A stretch of 64,000 bases of DNA from contig NC_046683.1 of NCBI RefSeq assembly GCF_009870125.1, positions 10,230,001 through 10,294,000 on the forward strand. The letters are read 5' to 3'. A program made the position numbers and the translations under genes. Shown here in pieces: positions 24,352 to 33,768 of the stretch. The notes below the pieces were generated by a model. That model saw nothing but the letters and a program-made list of their open reading frames with translations. It was not told where the DNA came from and searched no databases. Within the stretch, counting starts at the first letter, position 1, and every line of letters begins with the position of its first letter. The DNA is from Drosophila pseudoobscura. Its lineage: Eukaryota > Arthropoda > Insecta > Diptera > Drosophilidae.

Positions 24352-24600
24352 TTATTCTCTTGCAAAAAGAGCAGACCTGCCTGTCAACCTTTGAACCTTG
24401 AACAATTTATATGCGTTCGTGCTACTTTTAAAAAAGGTAATCATGCGTTTGCACTTTGTCAGCCCTAACTTCAAATTTTCTTGGCTGAAGCAGTTCAACA
24501 CCGCTAAATTTACGACGTGGGCGTAGGTGTAGGTGTCGTTTTTGAAGATTGTCACATGCCTTACCATGGCACTCGCATTGTGTGTTACAACAACACCCAC
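24352..24600 (-). mobile_element. Probable hAT transposase fragment
   Basis: An 82-codon open frame on the minus strand reads VVVTHNASAMVRHV, TYAHVVNLAVLNCF, then LTKCKRMITFFKSSTNAYKLFKVQ. The order and spacing match the middle of Ac/hobo-type transposases, which usually carry a VTDNAxNM motif, a CxAHxLNLxV motif, and later a K…FxKSSxA…L…Q helix. The His-for-Asp change in the first motif (VTHN) would remove a catalytic acid. Neither flank continues the family, so this is a small relic. It lies only about 230 bp upstream of Ppt1. Confidence 0.5.
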
Positions 24601-24768
24601 TTAACCAGAACCTTTCGCAATGAGTTGGCTATATGTTCTGATGAATGAATAAAGGGATATTCTAGTTTTTCGGTTAACACCACTGCACTTTTCAAAATCA
24701 AAGTAGAGATGGGGCAACGACCGATAAGAGCTCGATAGTATCATGAATAGTAGCAAAAACATCGATAC

Positions 24769-24776
24769 TATCGATA
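24769..24776 (+). promoter_or_regulatory. DRE (TATCGATA) in the Ppt1 promoter
   Basis: A perfect palindromic DNA-replication-related element, with further half-matches (ATCGATAC, CTCGATAG) within 40 bp. DREs mark housekeeping core promoters in Drosophila. Its position implies a start site downstream of it, favouring the ATG at 24833. Confidence 0.6.
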
Positions 24777-24832
24777 GTGCAATCCATGGTTTGACACCTC
24801 TAATTCATGTTTGCTTTGTTTTGAATTGCAAA

Positions 24833-25972
24833 ATGGTGCGACCAAGAATAATAAACTTCAACATTATTCAGCTGAATATCGGACTCAAAAAAGCCGCAGT
24901 GTTTAGTGTGTTTTTAGCTGCTGTCTATTTCGTGGTAGGCTTTGGGACGAAAACAGGGAGCACTCTGCCCGTGGTGCTATGGCACGGCATGGGCGATACT
25001 TGTTGCCTGCCCTTCAGTTTGGGTGCCATCAAGACGCTGATTGAGGAGCATGTGAATGGGACGTACGTCCGTTCGCTGAAGATCGGCGGCAACGTGGTGC
25101 TGGACTACGAGAGCGGGTTCTTCATCCATCCCAACGAGCAGGTGGAGTATGTCTGCAAGCATTTGGCCCAGGACGAGCGTCTGGCCGAGGGTTACAATGC
25201 CATTGGCTTCTCGCAGGGCGGCCAATTTCTGCGTGCGGTCGCCCAGCGCTGCCCCGAACCGCCCATGCGCACGCTGATCACGCTCGGCGGCCAGCACCAG
25301 GGCGTCTTTGGCCTGCCCATGTGCCCAACGCTGACAGCCACCTCCTGCGAGTACATAAGCCGCCTTCTCAATGTGGCCGCCTACGAGGAGTGAGTGCTGA
25401 AGCTCCACTTGTGGTCTCTAGCTAATCTCTTGATACTCCCCCCCGGGCAGATGGGTGCAGGCCGAACTGGTTCAGGCCACCTACTGGCACGATCCGCTGC
25501 ACGAGAACCAGTACCGTCTCGGCAGCACCTTCCTGGCCGACATCAACAACGAATTGTATCTGAACGAGAACTACGTCGAGAACCTAAACAAGCTGAAAAA
25601 GTGAGTAATCGATCTGGAGCGCTGTGGAGAGCACCCCTATTCTAACCCTAATCTTCCACAGATTCGTTATGGTTATGTTCCTCAATGACACGATTGTCCA
25701 GCCAAAAGAGTCACAGTGGTTTCAGTTCTATACGTCCGGACAGGATCGGGTCATCCAGCCGTTCAACGAGAGCAAAGTGTATCAAGATGTGAGGCATTCA
25801 GGCCGATCTTTTTTCCACTGCTTCCCACTGATTTGCTCCTCTTTCGTTTCAGCTTGGCCTGGACCGTATGCTCCGAGAGGGAAAGCTACAGTTCCTGGGC
25901 ATCGAAGGCGATCACTTGGCCATATCCAAGGCATGGTTTATAGAGCATTTGGTGCCGCTGCTTCTGGAATGA
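24833..25972 (+). CDS. Ppt1: Palmitoyl-protein thioesterase 1
   Basis: Lysosomal hydrolase that removes fatty-acyl groups thioester-linked to cysteines of proteins undergoing degradation; its human orthologue is mutated in infantile neuronal ceroid lipofuscinosis (CLN1). Four exons: 24833-25389, 25451-25600, 25662-25788 and 25853-25972, giving 317 aa, a usual length for the family. All introns are GT/AG and 60-65 bp long. The N-terminus has a hydrophobic signal/anchor ([20 protein letters not shown]), then [14 protein letters not shown]. The alpha/beta-hydrolase triad is complete: Ser127 in GFSQGG, Asp245 in FLNDTIV and His299 in EGDHL. An in-frame ATG at 24743 would add 30 residues, but it lies upstream of the DRE, so the ATG at 24833 (AAAATGGTG) is preferred. 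The gene is on the plus strand and converges on the carbonic anhydrase gene. Confidence 0.95.
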
Positions 25973-26748
25973 CGCAACCGAAACCCCAGAGGGAAAGAGA
26001 AAGAAGTGGCAAAAAAGAAAGAGAGGACGTACTTCGAAAAAACTTGCGATCTTAACATCCTATGACAATTATATATAACTACATATATATTTTTAATTAG
26101 ATATTTAGTAAATTCAGTTATTGCGTACAAAAAAGACATTTGCGTTTTTCCCCCTAAATGTAAGGATGTTTCTTGTTGTTTTATATTAATTTTCGTATGT
26201 CACAATCTCTCTGTCTTTTTTAGAAGATCGATAGATGGATAGATACATGTAGATAATAGGATAGATAGAAGATGTCTTAAGTAGTTGTGTATGTGTTTGT
26301 GTGTGTGTGTGTGTGTGTGAGTGTGATAAATATTTCTCTGAAATATCTAATGCAAGGCAACCGCGTGTTCCGACTATAATGATTTATCCATACACGTATC
26401 GTAATTGTAATTACTTGATATATATCCACTATTTTTATAACGCTATGTACAAGTGAGGCAAAATAACAATCAAAACAATATTCAAAAAAAAAAAATATAT
26501 ATATATGTATATATAGCAGCTTACAGACACGACAACCATCAATAGATCATATATATGTATATATAAAATATAGTTGAAGTTTAATTACGATTCACAAAAG
26601 GAATGACCGATGACCGAGGAAAAACAGAAACAGAAACAAAAAACAGAAATGCGAATCGTTTCGGTTCCGGTTTTGGTTTCGGGGTTTCGGTGTGGCAATG
26701 TGTGACGTTTGACGGAGAGTACGGATCGATCGCCACACAGCAAGCACA
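25973..26748. other. Convergent 3' region of Ppt1 and carbonic anhydrase
   Basis: AT-rich, with ATAG-type repeats (about 26228-26272), a TG dinucleotide run (26298-26319) and TA runs. It probably holds the 3' UTRs of both flanking genes. No clear poly(A) hexamer was found. Confidence 0.5.
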
Positions 26749-27648
26749 TCATAATTTGGACTTTAGGTTTGTGTTGCGGGCAAAGAAGATCTCTGGATCC
26801 TTGTGCGGTCGCTGGATCTCGCGATAATTGTTGACTATCTTTTTGGATTCATCTTTGGGACACGATTGCAAGTTGCGAAAGACGCTCACCTGTCGAAACG
26901 AAACAGAGAAGGGAATCATATAACAATAGAGATACGACTATCAGGACGGAGACCCTCACTCACCTGACCCCGCGACACATAGATCGGTGTGCGGTAGATA
27001 ATCCATGTGACGCTCTCAAAGTACGGCGCCGTTGTCAGCGAGCCCTTGTATGTGTAATAGTGTTTGCTCAGCTCCTGCAGACCAATCCACGAGAGGCAAT
27101 CTGTAGAAACGATTCAATCTTTGGTTAGTTTTACACGATATATCGTGGGGGGGAATATTGAGTGGAGACTCACCGGAATCCAGCGATGCGCTCGTGCTTA
27201 TCTTTTGGACAATGCGTATGCCCTCGGTGATCTTTTTGAATTCGGGACAATCCTTTTCGCCGCATGCCTGAATGAAGAAGGCCACCACAGCGAGGCCGTC
27301 CGGTTTGTTCTTGGCCTCGCCAAAGTCCTTGTACTTGGCATTGTAGTGGACGGCATGCGCTTCCATCGAGTACTTCATGCCCTCCAGTGTGTGCTCGCAG
27401 CCCGACTCGTCCGAGTCCGACCAATGGAAGTGCAACTGCTCGAAGACATACATGTTCGTATCCAAGGCACCGCCAATGATATACGGCTGCTGTTTTCGCT
27501 TGCTGAAAGTCACCATGGCCGAGGTGCCCGTGTTTTGGACACGGGCCACACCCACCGGCTCCCAATGGCCGTGGTATTCGAGGGGATCCACATCATCAAT
27601 ATGCTCGATGGCTCGATTGCTGATCTCGATGGGGGACTGCACCGGCAT
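26749..27648 (-). CDS. CAH9: Alpha-carbonic anhydrase, probably cytosolic (CAH9-like)
   Basis: Zinc enzyme interconverting CO2 and bicarbonate. Exons 27174-27648, 26964-27100 and 26749-26889 have GT/AG junctions and give 250 aa. The three zinc ligands are present: His73 and His75 in QLHFHW, and His98 in EAHAVHYN. The gatekeeper Thr is in SLTTAP, and the C-terminal VNNYREIQ block is intact, so catalysis is plausible. Oddities: the chain starts [10 protein letters not shown], at the point where family members have already run about 25 residues (the HWGY…GPxxW part). The usual proton-shuttle His64 position reads Thr (NTGT), and the common TTPP motif reads TTAP. There is no signal peptide. The ATG (CCAAGATG) follows a GA-rich leader with no possible acceptor next to it, so the start is probably real. 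The orthologue name CAH9 (CG11284) is from memory and less certain than the family. Confidence 0.85.
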
Positions 27649-27796
27649 CTTGGCAGAGCTCTCTCTCTCTCTCTTTCTCTTTCTCTCTGTCTTACTCCCT
27701 CGTTCTATCTCTCGTTCTCTCTCTCTCTCTCGATCTTCTCACTCCACTCGCTCCAGCGTCCAAACTCCTCTGCTCCTCCTATCTCCTCTTCGGTAT
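27649..27796 (-). promoter_or_regulatory. GA-rich leader upstream of the carbonic anhydrase ATG
   Basis: About 150 bp, dominated by GAGAG on the coding (minus) strand (27657-27735). This fits GAGA-factor binding or a 5' UTR. It separates the anhydrase ATG from the stop of the upstream exon-like frame. Confidence 0.35.
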
Positions 27797-28045
27797 CTAT
27801 GTGATGTGAGGCCCGCCGCTGGGGTATTTCTTCTTCCTCAGCTTGTAGACACGCCCGCGATCGTCGGCGCTGGCGTCGTCCAAGTGCTCGGCTGACAACA
27901 GAAAAGCTTTCGGCGGCGACGTCGTGGTGGCGACTGTTCTAATTGACTGTGGCGTATCGGAAAATGCTTCTAAGGCTGCCTTCACTGGAGCCTTCTCTGG
28001 ATCGCTCTCGGGTCTCAGATGATGACAGCGATGATGGGTGGTGTA
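27797..28045 (-). CDS. Unassigned exon-like reading frame (82 codons)
   Basis: On the minus strand, CTCTTTATTTGCAG ends at 28046, a strong acceptor. It opens a phase-0 frame of 82 codons beginning YTTHHRCHHLRPESD and ending RKKKYPSGGPHIT before a TAG. The text is not low-complexity, has a charged tail and looks coding. An alternative is an ATG just upstream (28061-28063) giving 88 aa, but that ATG is embedded in the polypyrimidine tract. It could be the last exon of a gene whose earlier exons lie to the right, an upstream frame in a carbonic anhydrase transcript, or chance. I recognise no family and found no convincing earlier coding exon. Confidence 0.35.
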   Translation of the reverse strand, partial: YTTHHRCHHLRPESDPEKAPVKAALEAFSDTPQSIRTVATTTSPPKAFLLSAEHLDDASADDRGRVYKLRKKKYPSGGPHIT

Positions 28046-31000
28046 CTGCAAATAAAGAGACATGCCAGTGTTGTTATAAATATTTAACTAACAACAAAAT
28101 CAATTAAATGTTTAACGCCTCGCGTGACGGCCCCCCCTTCCCCACAGCACACCTCCTTGCTGAGGTGTCATCGATTGATTGGCCATTTGTAAGATTAAAG
28201 TGCCCAGGAAATGTCTTTATTTTATCATTCCGGCTCCACCCCCCCTCCCGTACAGCTCTTGAAATATTAACCGGGTAGGGTCCGGGTCTCTTGTTTGCAC
28301 AAATTTCCATCGTTACAAAACAATTTGCATGGATCGATTGCCACTTTAACTGCCAGTTAAGTCTTTCAATTTGTAATAAAAGACAATTGAAATCGTTCCC
28401 TTAATTGGGGCAACTATTCCACTAAAGTGCCATCTAAATAACTTACTTGATCAGACGATTGTTCGGCTTTAAATATTTAGTGGCTGGCGAATCGCCATAA
28501 ATGGAACTCGATTTATGAACTCTTCTTGAACTGCTTTAAGACAGATTAAAAAGGCGGCGGTGCTGGCCAGATCTCGTGGCAGCTAATATGTGCTCTGCAA
28601 TAAAGCCAAATATGATTTTAATTGACACTTTTATAATCCGCAACGTCTCCGACCACCGAACCACTGGTGCAAGTGTCAATCGACGGAATCGCGCGGAATC
28701 AGCGATCGTCAGACTTTGGCTTATCGGCTAATGGGAAAGGAAACCGATACGAGACCGGCCCGGCCCGGCCCGTCCCGGCCAGCCCATGGACGGCAGATTG
28801 TTATTTTTACGACAACCCACTTATGGGTAATGGGAGAGAGTAGAGGGCCATAGAATTGTGCTGATAATTCGACAGTCTAAGACAAGGCCGGCCGCTTCAT
28901 AAAAGAGTTTCTTTCTGTTCTGACAGACGATATTCAATTTGAAAACTGAGCCCAAAACTGAAAGCCGAGAAGCTTCCAGAACCAACAGAACAACACTTGA
29001 CTCAGCGGGAAAAATACGTATACCCTGATGATGGATTTTCATTGGCCATTGGCCTTCCAAACATTCCATGTACTCCATACATTTGATATCTTATCTCGAC
29101 TTTTTGCATTCTCCTCCTGCGCCTGTGTGGTCGTCATCGTTAAACCCAATGCACGTCATCAATCATCCATCACGGACGTTTTTCTCACACTTGATCTTTG
29201 CCCTCTCCCAGGGGCCAGATCCGATCTTCCGTGCGCTGCAAACAGTTTCTAAATTAAAGAATCCAACTCTCTTATCTTATCCACAACTTGTTTAGGCAAA
29301 GTTCTTTAGTGTTTTGATTTGATTTGTGCGCTTTTGATGGTTTTTGCAACTTCACAGCGTGTCAAAGAAGCTGGCGGGAGCAGGAGCGAGAGCGAGTGCG
29401 GGAGTGGTTAATTCATATTATCTTTAAAGCTTGTTTAGGGGTTGTTTTCCAGTAATCTTATCCAAGATTTATATGATATTTGGACGCTTTTTGGCACGTT
29501 CTTTCATCTGTTTGTTTCTCACTGTTTAAATGTTGGTTTTTTGTGCTTTGAGCCCTCGTTGAACTTTGTATCCTTTTAGAGTCGGAACATTCCACAATGC
29601 TTATCCTTTTTGGCCGTTCGCTGAAAGAAATTTAGACTGATTACAGAAATGGTTTAAAACGCAAGGCGAGATATCCACGCAATTCCTTACCTCGTTCAAA
29701 GTCTAGATAGACTCCATTGCCTCTGTTCCTGACCTCGAGCGAGAGAGCGAGAGAGAGAGAGAGAGCTCTTATCACTCACATTACGCGCTCACGTTTATTA
29801 TCTGCATAAAATTACACAACTAATGGTGGGTAAACAAAAGTGAAATGTATTTATAGCGCACCGCGGAGCACCATTTGTTATCACTTTGGCATATAATTTG
29901 CATAACGCTTTCTCTCTCCTCGCCACAGTCCCTCTCCCTTATCAATGGAGGAGGACCATCGATAAGGTATCGGTTTTGGGTGGAAAATTAACGAAGCGAG
30001 AGACTCAAGTGGCGGAGAGACCCACACTTCACAAATGGAATCTGCCATTAGATGTCAGTGTCAGATGTGGAGGAGGAGGCCTTGAAGAACGAATGGGGTT
30101 TGATGGATGATCCGGAGTTGTATTTGTATCTGTATCTGTATCTGAATGTTGGATCGTGTCAAGCGAAACGTGGGCAATTCCACTTAGTAGTTGCGGTCGT
30201 ATCTCGAGCGGAATATCTCTCAACCTTATCGCCAGACGATGATGCCAGACCACCTCTACGACATTGTAGAATCAGCAAATAGTATGTCATGGAATGGAGT
30301 GGAATGGGGGTCGTAATAAATAAAAGAACTTAAGTAATTGCATTGACCGATTGACTGCGGCTACCACTGATGGAATGAGAATGAGGTCGGTCAGACACTG
30401 ATACAGAGACAGCTCATCTGCTGGCTGTGTGTTTGTGTGTGTTTGCGGTGGGATCCACGGAAATAGAACAGGACTACAAGTGTGGCAAAGTATTTTTTTT
30501 AGCCAACTATGACCTCATCCATCCATCAAGCGACTACGGTTATCCGGCTAACAAGCTATGCTATGCCCCGCATATATGGGCTAGTCAACGTTGACGGGCC
30601 AACGACGAGCAGAAAAAAGGAAGCAACAGGAGCCGGGCCGGAGGTGGTGCCATCGACCAAACTTATCAATGCAGACGAGCGTTGCGTTCAAGTGCGTTCC
30701 AGGTGGGGCTGGGAGTATGGGCCAGTCCCCTGTCTGTCGCAATGCCTCACCTTCTCGATTGGATATACCCTGCACCAGCTGTTCTCCGTGTGGGTGTGGG
30801 GTTTGGGTGTGTGTGTGTGTTTGCTCTTTGGTGGCAGAGTAGCAGCAGCAGGAACTGAACCAGAAGCAGGAACCAGAATAGAATAGAATAGAAGAGGAGA
30901 GGAGAGAAGAGAAGAAGAAGAGAATTATGGAAGCAAATCAATAAAATGTTTTCGCTCCAAGTGCAGGGTCGCACACCCATACAGTGATACCGACCTTCAC

Positions 31001-31849
31001 ACGCACACACACACAGACACAGCCGCGGCGCTGCTGCTGCACACGTGAATGTGAGCCGGGATGGCGGTGGCTTGGTTGAGAAACGGGTAGGATGTTGATT
31101 GCGGGAAGAGCAGAACAAATACCATATAGCGACTGATGGGGTGTGGGAGGGACGGGGATAACCGTTTTTGAATCAGCGGCCGGGCCCGGCGTTGCGTTGT
31201 TGTTTTTGCGGCGACAGACATTTTTAATAACTGTGCTACTCACGCACACACGCGTATGCACACACAACTACAGTTAATTTCGCGCATGTTTGTGTTTGGA
31301 AGCAGAAGTCTCATCTCCCATTTTTTTTGTTGGTATAATGTATAAGTATATTTACCTGTTGATTTACTTCTGCACTTCTGTCGCCCTGCGCATCCCACTT
31401 TAAGAAATCACCCCACCACCAGACACCAGACAGTATCAGCGGCAGTAGTAGCAGCAGCACCAACAATCAACAGTATTAATTAATGCAAAACTTTTGACTT
31501 TGACACGCGCGCTCTCGTTTCGTTTCACTGTTGCTCCTTACGCTTCTTCTTTGGCAGAAATTCACACACTCACACTCATGTATATGTACACAAAAACCAG
31601 ATCTAACGCATTGCACTGCAAATACGCGTGGAACATGCATTAACATATATAGAAATACGACAATTATATTCAATTTGAGAGACCGTCCATCATATTTATT
31701 TACTGGCGAAAAAGAGGAGGGGTGGTATAGTTTGCCTCGTTTCAGCGTGAACTTAGTGGAGTTTACTTCTTGTTTTCGTCGACCAGTGGATATATACCGG
31801 ATTTATTGATATCGATACCGTCCGACCAAGAAATATACCACTATATACT
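28046..31849. other. Intergenic or intronic, no firm gene
   Basis: Contains GC-rich CCCGG repeats (about 28756-28780), a GA tract (about 29739-29766) next to a good minus-strand donor (GAACGAG|gtaagg at 29690/29691) that could belong to a non-coding first exon of a leftward gene, and TCTGTATC repeats (about 30121-30143). A perfect DRE TATCGATA lies at 31810-31817 without an obvious gene. Confidence 0.4.
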
Positions 31850-33420
31850 GTCTCATTTTAAAAATATACCGTAAATATACTGACGAATTAAAGTTATATT
31901 ATGCATATTCTTCGTTTTTGATATTCCGTGGAATATTACTAGCTAGATAGAACATTTAGCCATGCCCACATAATTTTATACGATTAATAAACTTATTTTC
32001 TAATTGACTGGATTACTTTAAACACTTGCTTTTATTGCATTTTTTGCAAAAAGAAGTTTTAGCGAAATAAGTCCAACAAAAAACAAGTAGAGAAATAGGT
32101 CGATCAAGACAAACGAAAGAGGAATTTCGTTCATATTGCTCAATTTTGATATTCCATTGAATAATGCTGACTAACTAAATCGCTCAGCAATGCCCACAAA
32201 GTTTTATCCTATTGATGAATAAATTTTCTACAAGATTGGATAGTTTTGAATCCTGGCTTTTATTGTATTTATTGTAAAAAAAGGTTTAAACGAAAAAGTT
32301 CAACAAAAAAAAAGAGTCGCTTTGTTGCGTGTAAGCCGTAGTATAGACCTTAGTATACCCTATTTTGTTAATGTTATATGGAAGTATAAATATTGATATG
32401 AAGATAAAACGTAACTAATGAAGACCTTTTCGCAAATTGACCTTTTTTAGACATATTCATGTATATAATGAGTGATGGGTATATGATCTCGATCCTGATA
32501 CCTATTCTTGGTCTCTGCAAGAAGACAGAAGATAAGCTTTAAAATATCATTGAAATATTGAAAATAATATTAAATAATATTGAATAATATTACAATATAT
32601 TGAAAAATAATAGTTTTTGCCTGGGATGACAAACATATTCACAATTCTATAACATCCATTTCCCTCAGGGTATGTGTGCATGAAATGGGACTCAATGCTG
32701 TGAACCGGTTATTACAGATTCTACCCGATTCAAATAAATACGAAAATATACCATCTCATTTAAAAAATATACCGTAAATATTCTAACGAATTCAAGTTAT
32801 ATTTTACATAATACTCGATTTTGATATTCCGTGGAATATTTTTAACTAGATAGAACATTTAGCCATGCCCACATAATTTTAACCACTTAATGAACCTATT
32901 TTCTAATTGACTGGTTTGTTTTAAACACTTGCTTTTATTGCGTTTTGCGTAAAAAGAGGTTTTAGCGGAAATGGTCAAACAAAAAAAACCAAAGAGGATT
33001 GTCGTTCCTATTGTTCAATTTTGATATTCCGTCGAATATTATTAGCTAGGTAAAACATTTTGCCATGCCATGCCATTTTCTAATTGACTGGCTTACTTTA
33101 AACACTTGCTTTTATTGCATTTGGCGCAAAAAGAGGTTTTAGCGAAAATGGTCAAACACAAAAGACGTAAGTCAGCACTCGATGTTATTGCTTAATGTTG
33201 ATATTCGGTTTAATTTTACTCGCTAGCTAGGATCTTCAGCCCCGAAAACACTATTATGTCCAATTTATGAATAAATTTTCAACAAGATTGGTTAACTTTA
33301 AGGATTATCTTTTCTTGATTTGTTTATAAAAAAGGTTTCGACTAAAAGGGTCAACAGAAATGTCCATTATTTTACATGGTAACTACACGGTAACTACGCA
33401 TTTCATTTATATCAACAACA
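31850..33420. repeat. Repeat cluster, about 228-bp unit, right of carbonic anhydrase
   Basis: Diverged units are recognisable by GATATTCCGT…GAATA, then ATGCCCACATAATTTTA, then TTTTCTAATTGACTGG, TTGCTTTTATTG and AAAAAGAGGTTTTAGCG. The GATATTCC landmark occurs at about 31921, 32149, 32824, 33024 and 33201, with spacings of 228, 200 and 177 bp within blocks. After two units comes a distinct tail (ATACCCTATTTTGTTAATG … CCTGATACCTATTCTTGGTCTC, about 32355-32520). The same order recurs in the cluster at 36690-37480. No coding capacity. Confidence 0.8.
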
Positions 33421-33768
33421 TGCATACATATATATGTATATGGAGTATAGAGATACCAAATACCCTATATTTTATATGCAATTACTGTTTTCCCAGCTGC
33501 TTTGAAACCTAATTAACTTTTTCTCAGATTGGCATGCTTTTGTTGAGTTAAAAAATATATGCACATATTTTAATCATATTGTATGTGCAGGTGTACAATA
33601 AATATTCGTATCGTATATATGTATAAAATCAACATGGGTTCTCCGCTCTCTTTCCATCGCATCGCCTGAGGTACACAATTTTCATAACAGTTTTGGTAAT
33701 TTAAACGATTATATACAGGTCAAGGATATACATTTGCATACACTGATAGATATACACAGACTTGGGGG
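33421..33768. other. 3' flank of Rubicon
   Basis: AT-rich sequence, presumably the 3' UTR and downstream DNA of the minus-strand Rubicon gene. No poly(A) hexamer is clear. Confidence 0.4.

Noticed and set aside
27064..27804. 246-codon plus-strand frame
   Set aside because: Antisense to the carbonic anhydrase exons; its tail translates the CT repeat at 27657-27735.
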